Assembly (NCBI RefSeq): GCF_000380645.1
Contig: NZ_AQXZ01000018.1
Coordinates: 248,001 to 312,000, forward strand
Length of the DNA stretch: 64,000 bases
Direction of reading: 5' to 3'
DNA from: Smaragdicoccus niigatensis DSM 44881 = NBRC 103563
GTDB taxonomy: Bacteria > Actinomycetota > Actinomycetes > Mycobacteriales > Mycobacteriaceae
The translations under genes and the position numbers were made by a program. The notes below the pieces were generated by a model, which saw only the letters and a list, made by a program, of their open reading frames with translations, had not been told where the DNA came from and searched no databases. Positions 7,947-15,710 of this stretch are shown here, piece after piece; within the stretch, counting starts at the first letter, position 1, and each line of letters opens with the position of its first letter.

Positions 7947-8696
7947 TCAGCCGAGCAGTCGCGCTCGCAGCCGTTCGACGGATTCGTCGCGAACCCCGAT
8001 TAACTCAAGGTAATTCTCAAAACTCCCGTACTTCTCGTCGACAGCCCGCCACGCTCCATGGAGAAAGTCCTCGTGCACGCCGAGCACCTTGTCCGAGATC
8101 TGTGTCAGGTCGCCATTGCGTGCGATCACCACCTGCCGGAGCGGCTCGATCCCGTCGTTGCTTCGCAGGTAATCAGCGAGGATGTCGGACTCGGAAATAC
8201 CCGCCGCACGCAAGACCGCCGCGACGATCCAGCCTGCCCGATCCTTGCCGGCAGCGCAGTGAATGAGCACGCCCCCAGTGGAATTCGCGATGAGTTCGAT
8301 CGTGTGCGCCAGCGCCTTCTGACCGTTTTCGAGAACTGGGAACCGGGTATAGGCGTACTCGAGCAGAACCTCGGCCAACTCCGGAGTGAGCACGCGGGGC
8401 TGCTCGTGGGGTGCGTGTTCTTGGCGCTCGTGATCCTTGACCGGCGTCGAATGCAGGTGCACGCCAGAGGGAAGCGCGTCTGGACGGTTATAGGCAACCT
8501 CGTCAGGACTGCGCAGATCAACGACGTCTGCGACCCCGAGCCCGAGCAGCGTGCGTTGGCCATCGGCGTCGAGCGCACAGAGTTCCGAAGAACGGAAAAG
8601 AATCCCCGGACGAATCGTGCGGCCATCGTCGGCTTTCAGTCCGCCGACGTCGCGGAAGTTCCACGCGCCGGAGAGATGGAACTGATCGACAGTCAC
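7947..8696 (-). CDS. Tyrosine-protein phosphatase, MptpB-like (Y_phosphatase3)
   Basis: A 249-residue phosphatase. The P-loop HCAAGKDRAGW (Cys147, Arg153) matches the CX5R signature, and the adjacent Lys and Asp match the triple-specificity MptpB/PtpB group, which acts on phosphotyrosine and phosphoinositides. The N-terminal FRDVGG motif (about 14-19) is the other family hallmark. In pathogenic mycobacteria this protein is secreted without a signal peptide; none is seen here either. GTG 8696 is the first plausible start. Divergent from the phosphotransferase gene. Confidence 0.88.
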   Translation of the reverse strand: MTVDQFHLSGAWNFRDVGGLKADDGRTIRPGILFRSSELCALDADGQRTLLGLGVADVVDLRSPDEVAYNRPDALPSGVHLHSTPVKDHERQEHAPHEQPRVLTPELAEVLLEYAYTRFPVLENGQKALAHTIELIANSTGGVLIHCAAGKDRAGWIVAAVLRAAGISESDILADYLRSNDGIEPLRQVVIARNGDLTQISDKVLGVHEDFLHGAWRAVDEKYGSFENYLELIGVRDESVERLRARLLG

Positions 8697-8852
8697 AGCT
8701 TCGACGGTAGCGGACCGCCACCGTGACTCGTCACCATTGACCGATCAACGTTGCCACATCTAGTAACTATTCGGCCGTCTGGCACCTCCTACCTGCAGGC
8801 CCTTCTCCGTAGCGTCAGTACTAGAGAAATTGACTCTCGCAGGAGGAACATC

Positions 8853-9704
8853 ATGGTTGCCACTCAGTCCCGATCGGACAAGCGCCAGGGGTTCCACGCT
8901 GCGAGCCTCACGACACGACGCCGCGTCTACCGCGACACCACGACCGAGCGGAGCGAACGATTGTATGGAGGTTGGGGCGGCGCGGTCATCCGCACCGGAG
9001 GCACCGTCCGTCGGTCGACCGGCGACTGGACGCCGGCGGTTCACGCTCTCTTGACCCATCTGGAGTCCGCGGGCTTCGACGGCTCGCCCCGAGTTTTCGG
9101 AGTCGACGCTGAAGGCCGCGAAGTGTTGAGCTTCATCGAAGGACAGACTGTCGCCACCGCCGCGTCCTGGCCGGAGTGGGCTCGCTCGGAATCCAACCTG
9201 GTGCGCGTCGGGAGCATGCTTCGCCGATTCCACGACGCGGTCGAGACGTTTCGCCCGGACCCGGAACTGACCTGGCGGTCCGGCCGCAGCGGCCTCGAGC
9301 CGGGAGAGATCATCGGCCACAACGATGTCAGCCTGGCGAATCTCGTCGCCGATTCGGACGGCCGCATCCACTCGCTCATCGACTGGGACAACGCCGGCCC
9401 GACCACCCGCCGCAAGGATCTGGCGATCGCCGCATGGCATGTCGTCGCCCTGCACGCGCCGGCACACGCGGAGGCGCGCGGCTGGACCCGCCAGCCGGAC
9501 GTCGCTCGACGCCTTCGGATCTTCCTCGACGCCTACGGACTCACCGACCGCACGGGTTTCGTCGATGACATCCTCGATCGACTTGGCCACGCGCTCACCA
9601 AGCTGTCCGCGAATGGCGGGTGTGCCGAATTCGTGAAGCTCCTGCAGGCCGACATCGCCTTCATCGAGTCAAACCGCGAGGCACTCGAGCGGGCGATCGC
9701 CTGA
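8853..9704 (+). CDS. Aminoglycoside-phosphotransferase-like (APH) kinase-fold protein
   Basis: A 283-residue protein with the APH/choline-kinase C-terminal signature: catalytic loop HNDVSLANL (His156, Asp158, Asn163) and metal-binding LIDWDNAG (Asp177/179). The N-terminal lobe is short and lacks an obvious Gly-rich loop, common in this family. Start ATG 8853 follows an ideal AGGAGGAA (8841-8848); an upstream in-frame start has none. Substrate unknown; members phosphorylate antibiotics, sugars, homoserine or lipids. It is monocistronic and followed by a long hairpin. Confidence 0.82.
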   Translation: MVATQSRSDKRQGFHAASLTTRRRVYRDTTTERSERLYGGWGGAVIRTGGTVRRSTGDWTPAVHALLTHLESAGFDGSPRVFGVDAEGREVLSFIEGQTVATAASWPEWARSESNLVRVGSMLRRFHDAVETFRPDPELTWRSGRSGLEPGEIIGHNDVSLANLVADSDGRIHSLIDWDNAGPTTRRKDLAIAAWHVVALHAPAHAEARGWTRQPDVARRLRIFLDAYGLTDRTGFVDDILDRLGHALTKLSANGGCAEFVKLLQADIAFIESNREALERAIA

Positions 9705-9709
9705 CTTCC

Positions 9710-9783
9710 AAACGATTCCGTGCTCTCCGGACGTCGTCATCGATATGCGTCGACGACAACGCTGTGAGAGCACGGAATCGTTT
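9710..9783. terminator. Long inverted repeat (18-bp perfect arms) between convergent genes
   Basis: Arms 9710-9727 (aaacgattccgtgctctc) and 9766-9783 are perfect reverse complements, with a 38-base centre holding a second pairing (gtcgtc/gacgac). It starts 6 bp after the APH-like stop and lies 11 bp before the stop of the convergent VOC gene, the right position for a bidirectional terminator. The arms end in AAA/TTT rather than a long U tract. Confidence 0.65.
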
Positions 9784-9794
9784 GTCACCCGCGA

Positions 9795-10151
9795 CTAGAC
9801 GGGGCGCGGCGCTCCGCCGAAACCGATCTCGTTCCCATCCACATCCCGAAAAATCGCCTTCCGGACGCCGTTCTCGTAGGTCTCCACACTCACTGGTTGC
9901 AGCCCGCGATCAGCAATCGTCGCGATCCTCTCGTCGAAGTCTTCGACGAATAGCGTGAGCATCGCGAACCCGGCCCGCGCGGGCAGATGCTCGATGTAGA
10001 GGTAGCGATGATCGGCGAGTTCGAACACTGCCTCGGTGTCGTTCGGAAAGAAAGCCGGCGGAGCTCCCAGCAGCTTCTCGTACCACGTCTGGGCAACCCG
10101 GAAGTCACTGACGGGAACTCCCGCGAACAGATCAACGGTCACGAAGCCCAC
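9795..10151 (-). CDS. Glyoxalase/VOC-fold protein
   Basis: A 118-residue single-domain vicinal-oxygen-chelate protein: two beta-alpha-beta-beta-beta halves, ending FRDVDGNEIGFGGA, the typical D-x-x-G-N-x-I/L motif. Possible metal ligands include His in YLYIEHL and Glu in the last strand. VOC proteins include glyoxalases, extradiol dioxygenases and antibiotic-binding proteins, so no activity can be assigned. GTG 10151 is used as start; GTG nine bases downstream is an alternative. Shares its strand with the methyltransferase gene 10 bp upstream, probably co-transcribed. Confidence 0.75.
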   Translation of the reverse strand: MGFVTVDLFAGVPVSDFRVAQTWYEKLLGAPPAFFPNDTEAVFELADHRYLYIEHLPARAGFAMLTLFVEDFDERIATIADRGLQPVSVETYENGVRKAIFRDVDGNEIGFGGAPRPV

Positions 10152-10160
10152 GTTATCGCG

Positions 10161-10778
10161 TCAGCGGACGGCCTCGTAGAAGGCGAACTGACCAGCGATC
10201 GTGCGTGTGCGGCGCACCGGGCCGACCGTGAATCCGGCCGCCTCGAGCAGTGTCGTCATCGCATCCGGATTGATCGAGCCGTGACCGTGCCCATGTCCGC
10301 CGGCGAAGTCGACGACGTGAAAACCCCCGCCGGGCTTTAACACCCGGAACACCTCCGCCAGCACATCGGGGCGCGTCTGCTCGGGAATGTGATGAATCAT
10401 CAACGCCGACAGCACTCGGTCGAAGGTGGCGGTCGGATACGGCAGGGTCTGCGCATACGCCGTTTCGAAGGTGATGTCGGTGGTCTTCTTCCGCGCCCGT
10501 TCGATTGCTCGCGGATCGGGATCGGTGCCGGTCACGTGAAGTCCAGGAGTGGACCGCTTCGCCGCCTGCGAAAGGTTGCCGGTTCCGCATCCGATTTCGA
10601 GCACCGCAAGGCCGTTCGAGAGTCTCGCTTGTTCGATCAGTTCCCGATGCAGTCTGCCGACGCCGAGCAGCTTCGTCAGTACGTCGTAGAAGGGCAGGAA
10701 GGCGTCATGCCCGGCGGCCGGAAGGTAATCGTGCGTATTTGGATGAACATGCTTCATGACTTCGATGTTCGCGCACAT
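10161..10778 (-). CDS. SAM-dependent methyltransferase, class I
   Basis: A 205-residue Rossmann-fold methyltransferase of the Methyltransf_11/25 type. Motif I LEIGCGTGNLS (about 60-70) binds SAM, an acidic TGTDPDP follows (motif II), then RVLSALMIHHIPEQ and LKPGGGFHVVDF (motif IV region). A His/Gly-rich GGHGHGHG run is a local oddity. The first ATG (10778) lacks a Shine-Dalgarno; ATG 10757 (MKHVHPN), with GAAG upstream, is an equally good start. It precedes the VOC gene on the same strand and is divergent from the AraC-type regulator, which may control it. Confidence 0.82.
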   Translation of the reverse strand: MCANIEVMKHVHPNTHDYLPAAGHDAFLPFYDVLTKLLGVGRLHRELIEQARLSNGLAVLEIGCGTGNLSQAAKRSTPGLHVTGTDPDPRAIERARKKTTDITFETAYAQTLPYPTATFDRVLSALMIHHIPEQTRPDVLAEVFRVLKPGGGFHVVDFAGGHGHGHGSINPDAMTTLLEAAGFTVGPVRRTRTIAGQFAFYEAVR

Positions 10779-10791
10779 AAGGGCCGGTGAA

Positions 10792-10821
10792 TTGGTCGAT
10801 ATGCGCTAGTACTTGGATTAT
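10792..10821 (+). promoter_or_regulatory. Candidate leaderless promoter of the AraC-type gene
   Basis: TTGGTC (10792-10797), 18 bp, GATTAT (10816-10821). The -10 hexamer ends nine bases before ATG 10831, so transcription would start at or very near the start codon, which has no Shine-Dalgarno. This argues against the upstream in-frame TTG at 10813, which would overlap the -10 element. Confidence 0.45.
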
Positions 10822-10830
10822 CTTCGACTC

Positions 10831-11661
10831 ATGCACACCGCGATCCACCCGGTTCGCTATCGCAACGGCGTCCCGGTCTATCGATATGACCCCGCGCCCG
10901 ACGCGGCCCCCGTCACGATCTTGCGCGTCGGGCACGGCCACCTTCCGGCAACTGCCAACCGGCACATCCACGACTTTCCGATTCTGCTCACCGATGGCGA
11001 ATCGGCCTGGATCGTGCAGCCTGGCGAAATCATCGATCCGGATCGCGCGGATGTAGGCCACGACTGCACGGCCATCGTCTTCGAGCCGACCCTCGTGGAC
11101 GCGAAACTGCTCACGCTGACGCGACACAACCAGTCGGGCGGGATCCTGCAGATTGCCCTCCCGCCGGAGAAGCAGCCCGACTGGCAACGAACGATCGCGG
11201 CGATCGAGTGCGAAATCGCCGATCGACGAGACGGTTATCGACTGGCGCTCGCGGCACATCTGACCGTGCTGTTGATCGAACTGGAACGGCTCGCGGCCGA
11301 GTTCATCAGCCGTCCGGACCCGGCACTCCACGCCGTCTTCGAGGCGATCGAAGCCAGTGTCGCGGAGCCGCTGACCCTCAGCGATGTGGCGAAGACTGTC
11401 GGTCTGACGCCCGGTTACCTCACGACCTGGGTCCGCAAGCGCACTGGCAAGACCGTGCAGGAGTGGATTCTGGAGCGAAAACTCGTCGAGGCACGGAAGT
11501 TACTGGCCGAGACCAAACTGCCCGTTGGCATCGTCGCGCGCAACGTCGGATTCGATGATCCCGCGTACTTCACGCGGGTATTTACTCGCGAGGTCGGAAC
11601 GCCGCCGCGGCGGTGGCGAGTGAATCAGGACGCGTCGAGAACGCCGATCGTCACTCCGTAG
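10831..11661 (+). CDS. AraC-family transcriptional regulator
   Basis: A 276-residue regulator with an N-terminal cupin-like arm (AraC_binding type; HIHDFPILL, a dip often holding the effector) and a C-terminal tandem HTH from about 185: LSDVAKTVGLTPGYLTTWVR is the first recognition unit and VGIVARNVGFDDPAYFTRVF the second, with the usual GTPPRRWR ending. Divergent from the methyltransferase/VOC pair, a plausible target. Its 3' end overlaps the convergent hypothetical gene by 37 bp. Confidence 0.9.
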   Translation: MHTAIHPVRYRNGVPVYRYDPAPDAAPVTILRVGHGHLPATANRHIHDFPILLTDGESAWIVQPGEIIDPDRADVGHDCTAIVFEPTLVDAKLLTLTRHNQSGGILQIALPPEKQPDWQRTIAAIECEIADRRDGYRLALAAHLTVLLIELERLAAEFISRPDPALHAVFEAIEASVAEPLTLSDVAKTVGLTPGYLTTWVRKRTGKTVQEWILERKLVEARKLLAETKLPVGIVARNVGFDDPAYFTRVFTREVGTPPRRWRVNQDASRTPIVTP

Positions 11662-12026
11662 GGGAGGAATCGCACCTTGCGCGCGGCGTCGGTGTTGTCC
11701 TTGTTCGCTCGCAGAGCCTCGATCTCCGTCGCGTACACCTGCTCGACGCGCGCTGAACCGTCACCGTCGAGGGTGTAGATCACCCATACGCCGCTGCCGT
11801 TTTCCTGGGCGGTTCCGCCCTCGTGCCGTCGAGTCGCTTGGTCCCACACGGACGGGCGTCCACCGGCGAGGAGTCCGTCGAGAAGCCCGGACAACAGCGA
11901 GCCGTCCTTTGACTTCTCGACCAGCCCATTCGCGAAGTCAAATGCGCCCCGCAACTGAGCCGTCGCGTCCGCGATCGCGCGTTCGAGGTCTTCCGGGTCA
12001 ATACCGAATGGGCCGTTGTTGCTCAT
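11625..12026 (-). CDS. Hypothetical protein with putative mycobacterial-type fold
   Basis: A 133-residue protein with an acidic N terminus (MSNNGPFGIDPEDLERAIAD), an amphipathic helix, a Gly-rich turn (SGLLDGLLAGGRPSV), and a C-terminal alpha/beta part (VWVIYTLDGDGSARVEQVYAT ... RFLPYGVTI) resembling a small ligand or toxin-like domain, but I recognise no family. ATG 12026 is preceded by GAGGAGG, a strong ribosome binding site. It overlaps the AraC-type gene tail to tail by 37 bp. Confidence 0.65.
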   Translation of the reverse strand: MSNNGPFGIDPEDLERAIADATAQLRGAFDFANGLVEKSKDGSLLSGLLDGLLAGGRPSVWDQATRRHEGGTAQENGSGVWVIYTLDGDGSARVEQVYATEIEALRANKDNTDAARKVRFLPYGVTIGVLDAS

Positions 12027-12086
12027 GTGACCTCCTCATGGTCTGACCCCAGTGTGCCAACGGGATGGGGCTCCCGCCACAAGCAT

Positions 12087-12755
12087 TTAGGCTCCTCGCC
12101 GGACCATTTCGGCGATCCAGATGGGCGCGAACGGTGAGGTGCAGCCCGGGGGAGTCGGGTAGTCCTTGAGGACCTCCAGTCGTTCGCCGATCTCGAGGGC
12201 GCGGGCCCGATATTCGGGACGATGAATCCCGATCATCGCCAGGCCGTTGTTCATCGCCCACTGCAGGCGCTCCGGTGCGGTCTTCATACCCGGATCGATC
12301 AACGCCAGTAACTGCTCAGGGTCCACTTCCGCGGACTTCTTCGCGATCAGGTCATTGGTCAACGCCCACCCCGCGCTCGCGATCACCGGGTCCGGATCGT
12401 TGAACCAGGCCTTCCGGAGGTCCTCTGCGTGCGGGCTCTTCTTCACCACATAACCGACGAGCCAGTCGTGAACCTTGGGGGCTCGGGCGTCGCGAAGCAT
12501 CGAATCGAGTTCCTCGCGGCGGAACGATTTCGGGCGGCAGATCAGTAGAGCGAGCAGGCGAGCTGCGGTGTCGCCGGTCGCCCAGAGATCCACCGCGAGT
12601 TCGTGCTGGATCTTCAACTGCTTTGCGAGTGCGCGCAGTTTTGTGAGGTTGACGCCGTGATCGTCACCCCGTTTTTCGTTGACCGCGCGCATCTTCGGGT
12701 CTTCGAGCGCGGCGAGGTCCGCCATGACTGCGGTTACTGCGGACTGGTCGGCCAT
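12087..12755 (-). CDS. DNA alkylation repair protein, AlkD-like HEAT-repeat glycosylase
   Basis: A 222-residue all-helical protein of the DNA_alkylation family. AlkC/AlkD enzymes excise N3- and N7-alkylpurines using a HEAT-like repeat cradle. Family features: DDHGVNLTKLRALAK near residue 35, a WATGDTAARLLALL block (the AlkD W and D region), KVHDWLVGYVVKKSPHAEDLR, and DPVIASAGWAL. Length is typical of the actinobacterial subgroup. ATG 12755 is chosen over GTG 12758 directly before it. No operon partner. Confidence 0.82.
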   Translation of the reverse strand: MADQSAVTAVMADLAALEDPKMRAVNEKRGDDHGVNLTKLRALAKQLKIQHELAVDLWATGDTAARLLALLICRPKSFRREELDSMLRDARAPKVHDWLVGYVVKKSPHAEDLRKAWFNDPDPVIASAGWALTNDLIAKKSAEVDPEQLLALIDPGMKTAPERLQWAMNNGLAMIGIHRPEYRARALEIGERLEVLKDYPTPPGCTSPFAPIWIAEMVRRGA

Positions 12756-12892
12756 CACGCCAACCTACCGGGTCCTCCACCGATTGGGGGAGGCGGGTTT
12801 CCCCTGTTGGAGGGCCCATTCGGGGCATCACGCGCACCCCCGACGCGGGCGAAAGTCATTGAGTAATTGCACCTTCTACGAAAGGCCCGGAA

Positions 12893-13432
12893 ATGACCAC
12901 CACCCGCATCAACCCCCGCCGCCACCTCATCCTGGGCGTTTCCTTCGTCGGAATCGCAATCGTCGGCACCGGCCTCGGATTCGTCGCCACGGCGCACGCC
13001 GGCACCCTGCCGATGGACGGTGACACCGTTGCGATGACGATCTCCAACGACACCGATCAGCCCATGACCCTTGCTGCGCAGTACACGAACGTCGGCGACT
13101 TCATCGCGGCGCCGCAACAGATCCTGGCGCCGCACACGAGTGAGATCGTCACGGCAAGCAATGCCGGCTACGACCGGATGGCGGCCGTCATGAGCTACCA
13201 ACTTCCGGACCACACCGTCGTCGTGTTCGAGGCCAACGACTTCTCCGACGGTGCCAACACCACGGGAACTGTCACGGCGGGACCGAGTGCTGACCACTAC
13301 CAGATCGCCACCAGTCTCGACACGGGTTTTCCCAACCTGAACGCGAGCTACACGCTGCAGTCGAGAATGTTGGGGCAGAACGTTGTGACGCCCGCGTGGC
13401 TCACCGCGCCGGCCTGGCCCTCCGGTCACTAG
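12893..13432 (+). CDS. Secreted protein of unknown function
   Basis: A 179-residue protein with a Sec signal peptide: basic start (TTTRINPRRH), hydrophobic core (LGVSFVGIAIVGTGLGF) and AHA-type cleavage site near residue 36. The mature part has about 140 residues, beta-rich, with no cysteine and many Thr/Asp/Ala; it looks like a small extracellular adhesive or structural domain but matches no family I know. GGCCCGGAA precedes the ATG. The 130 bp before it contain only short GC-rich repeats. Confidence 0.7.
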   Translation: MTTTRINPRRHLILGVSFVGIAIVGTGLGFVATAHAGTLPMDGDTVAMTISNDTDQPMTLAAQYTNVGDFIAAPQQILAPHTSEIVTASNAGYDRMAAVMSYQLPDHTVVVFEANDFSDGANTTGTVTAGPSADHYQIATSLDTGFPNLNASYTLQSRMLGQNVVTPAWLTAPAWPSGH

Positions 13433-13457
13433 TAGGCACGGGTGTGATAGAAAAGGC

Positions 13458-13477
13458 CTGACAATCTATCCTGTCAG
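13458..13477. promoter_or_regulatory. CTGACA-N8-TGTCAG operator-like inverted repeat
   Basis: Perfect six-base arms (13458-13463, 13472-13477) around atctatcc, 18 bp before the TTG start of the kinase-like/acyl-CoA dehydrogenase pair. The TGACA-N-TGTCA layout is common for TetR-family repressors of fatty-acid genes. No regulator gene lies next to it. Confidence 0.5.
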
Positions 13478-13494
13478 AAGTTGGAGCCAAGGCT

Positions 13495-14520
13495 TTGATC
13501 GACGAAGCAGCAGTCGCATCGTGGATGGACACTGTCAGTCTCGGCACCGGACCGCTGCTCAACGTCGTACCTGTTACGGGCGGCACCCAGAACGTCATGG
13601 TCCGCTTCGATCGCGCCGGACGCAGCTACATTCTTCGGCGCGGCCCAGTGCATCTGCGTCCGCGCAGCAACGATCAGATTGCGCGTGAATTCCGGGTCCT
13701 CGAGGCGCTCGGAAAGACCGGGGTTCCGCACCCCGCACTGATCGCGACCTGCGACGACACGACTGTTCTCGGCGGCGCCGTCTTCTATCTCATGGAGCCG
13801 GTCGACGGCTTCAACGCCAGCGTCGGATTACCCGAACTGCACCGAACAGACGCGCAGGTCCGTCACGACATGGGGCTCCACCTCGTCGATGCACTCGCCG
13901 AACTGAGCGAGGTCGACCATGTCGCCGTCGGACTCGGCGACTTCGGGAAGCCGAGCGGCTTTCTAGAACGGCAGGTGCCGCGATGGCTCGGTGAACTCGA
14001 GTCGTACAACGTCTTCGCGGAATACCCCGGTCCCGACATCGGCCCTGTTGACGAGGTCGCCCGCTGGCTCGACGAGCATCGGCCGACCGACTATCGACCG
14101 GGAATCATCCACGGCGATTTCCACGCCGCCAACGTCATGTTCTCGCGCACCGGACCCGAGGTCGCAGCGGTTGTCGACTGGGAGATGTGCACGATCGGCG
14201 ACCCGCTCCTGGACCTCGGCTGGCTCCTCGCGACGTGGCAATTGCCCGGCGCGCCAGAGGAATTCGCGGGTCCGCTGACCCGGGCCGGGAATCTCGCCAC
14301 CGCCGGGGAACTCGCGGCCCGCTATGCCGAGCGCGCCACGCGCCGGCTCGATGACCTCACTTGGTACATCGTTCTGGCCTGCTTCAAGCTCGGGATCATT
14401 CTCGAGGGAAGCCACGCGCGTGCGCTGGCCGGCAAGGCGCCGATGGAAATCGGCGACCGGCTCCACACCACGACCCTTCGGCTCTTCGAGCGAGCCGTCA
14501 CTTTGATGGAAGGCAACTGA
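13495..14520 (+). CDS. Phosphotransferase-family protein, ACAD10-N-like, paired with acyl-CoA dehydrogenase
   Basis: A 341-residue APH-fold protein. Gly-rich loop VTGGTQNVMVRF (28-38), catalytic HGDFHAANV (His206, Asp208, Asn213) and metal-binding VVDWEMCTIGDP (Asp228) are all present. This subgroup is fused to acyl-CoA dehydrogenase in animal ACAD10/11, where the kinase part phosphorylates 4-hydroxyacyl-CoAs; here the same two parts are separate genes joined by a TGATG overlap. Start TTG 13495 with GGAG eight bases upstream is preferred; ATG 13525 is an alternative. Likely role is 4-hydroxy-fatty-acid degradation (inference from the ACAD10/11 pathway). Confidence 0.82.
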   Translation: MIDEAAVASWMDTVSLGTGPLLNVVPVTGGTQNVMVRFDRAGRSYILRRGPVHLRPRSNDQIAREFRVLEALGKTGVPHPALIATCDDTTVLGGAVFYLMEPVDGFNASVGLPELHRTDAQVRHDMGLHLVDALAELSEVDHVAVGLGDFGKPSGFLERQVPRWLGELESYNVFAEYPGPDIGPVDEVARWLDEHRPTDYRPGIIHGDFHAANVMFSRTGPEVAAVVDWEMCTIGDPLLDLGWLLATWQLPGAPEEFAGPLTRAGNLATAGELAARYAERATRRLDDLTWYIVLACFKLGIILEGSHARALAGKAPMEIGDRLHTTTLRLFERAVTLMEGN

Positions 14521-15656
14521 TGATCGACTTCGAGATCCCTGGCGAACTGGCCGCTCTACGCGACAAAGTGCGCAACTTCGTGGTTGAGCAGATCGTGCCC
14601 TTCGAGAAGGACCCGCGCGTCACTGTGCACGGACCGACCGACGACCTTCGCCAGGAACTCGTCGAGCTGGCACGTGCGGCGGGGCTACTCACGATTCAGG
14701 CCGACGGCATGAGCCACATCGAGCAGGCGGTCGTGTACGAGGCCGCTGGATGGTCGGTGCTTGGTCCGGTCGCGATGAACTGCGCGGCCCCGGACGAAGG
14801 CAACATGTTCCTGCTGTCGAAGGTCGCGAACGAGGAGCAGGCCGAGCAATTCCTCAAGCCCGTCGTCGACGGTCACCAGCGGTCCGTCTTCGCGATGACC
14901 GAGCCGAATGGCGCAGGATCCGACCCGAGCCAGCTCGCCACCGAATACGTCCTCGACGGCGACGAGTACGTCATCAACGGGCTCAAGTGGCTCATCACCG
15001 GAGCGCACGGCGCGAAGACGTGGATCATCATGGCCAACGGTGCCGAGGGCGCCACGCTGTTCCTGTGCGACGGCGACACCGAAGGCATCGTCATCGAGCG
15101 CGCGATGGACACGATGGACCGGAACTACGTCTCGGGCCATGGCGTCGTGCGCTTCGAGAACCTGCGGCTGCCGAAGAGTTCGATCCTCGGCGAGCCCGGA
15201 CAGGCCTTCCGTTACGCCCAGCTGCGCCTGGCGCCGGCCCGCCTCACACACTGCATGCGCTGGCTTGGTGCCGCCGAACGTGCGCAGGCCATCGCGATCG
15301 ATTACGCCAAGACCCGGACAGCGTTTGGCAAGCCGATCGGCGAGCACGAGGGCGTCGGATTCATGTTGGCGGACAATGAGATCGCGCTGCAGCAGTGCCG
15401 CCTCATGATCTGGTGGGCCTGCTGGCACCTCGACAACGGCTCCAAGGGACGCCACGAGTCGAGCATGGTCAAGTCGTCGGTCTCCGAGGAACTGTTCAAG
15501 GTCGCAGATCGCTGCGTCCAGGTACTCGGCGGAATGGGTATCAGTGACGAGACGCCGGTCGCCGGGATCTTCCGCGACATGCGCGCCTTCCGCCTCTACG
15601 ACGGCCCGACCGAGGTGCACAAGTACGCGATCTCGAGAGAACTGCTTCGGAAGTAG
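14520..15656 (+). CDS. Acyl-CoA dehydrogenase (FadE, ACAD10/11-like)
   Basis: A 378-residue FAD enzyme that introduces a trans-2 double bond or, in the ACAD10/11 group, eliminates phosphate from 4-phosphoacyl-CoA. Signature FAMTEPNGAGSDPS and the central WLITGAHGAKTW block, FAD/CoA contacts in the LRLAPARL region, and CVQVLGGMGIS near the C terminus followed by RLYDGPTEVHKYAISREL. Start ATG 14520 overlaps the preceding stop by one base; the open frame that continues further upstream runs inside the kinase-like gene and is not used. A GGAAGG precedes the ATG. Followed by a 17-bp terminator stem. Confidence 0.92.
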   Translation: MIDFEIPGELAALRDKVRNFVVEQIVPFEKDPRVTVHGPTDDLRQELVELARAAGLLTIQADGMSHIEQAVVYEAAGWSVLGPVAMNCAAPDEGNMFLLSKVANEEQAEQFLKPVVDGHQRSVFAMTEPNGAGSDPSQLATEYVLDGDEYVINGLKWLITGAHGAKTWIIMANGAEGATLFLCDGDTEGIVIERAMDTMDRNYVSGHGVVRFENLRLPKSSILGEPGQAFRYAQLRLAPARLTHCMRWLGAAERAQAIAIDYAKTRTAFGKPIGEHEGVGFMLADNEIALQQCRLMIWWACWHLDNGSKGRHESSMVKSSVSEELFKVADRCVQVLGGMGISDETPVAGIFRDMRAFRLYDGPTEVHKYAISRELLRK

Positions 15657-15662
15657 TCGATT

Positions 15663-15703
15663 GGTGTTCGTTTCCGCCCACTCAGCGGGCGGAAACGAAC
15701 ACC
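15663..15703. terminator. Terminator-like hairpin, 17-bp stem
   Basis: GGTGTTCGTTTCCGCCC (15663-15679), loop actcagc, perfect complement 15687-15703; one further A-T pair extends it. It lies between the stops of two convergent genes, 6 bp after one and 7 bp before the other, so it can serve both. No U-rich tract follows. Confidence 0.75.
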
Positions 15704-15710
15704 ACGGTGC

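Noticed and set aside
15663-15703. 17-bp hairpin considered as a mobile-element end
   Set aside because: Position exactly between two convergent stops, short loop and no duplication at the flanks make a terminator the simpler reading.
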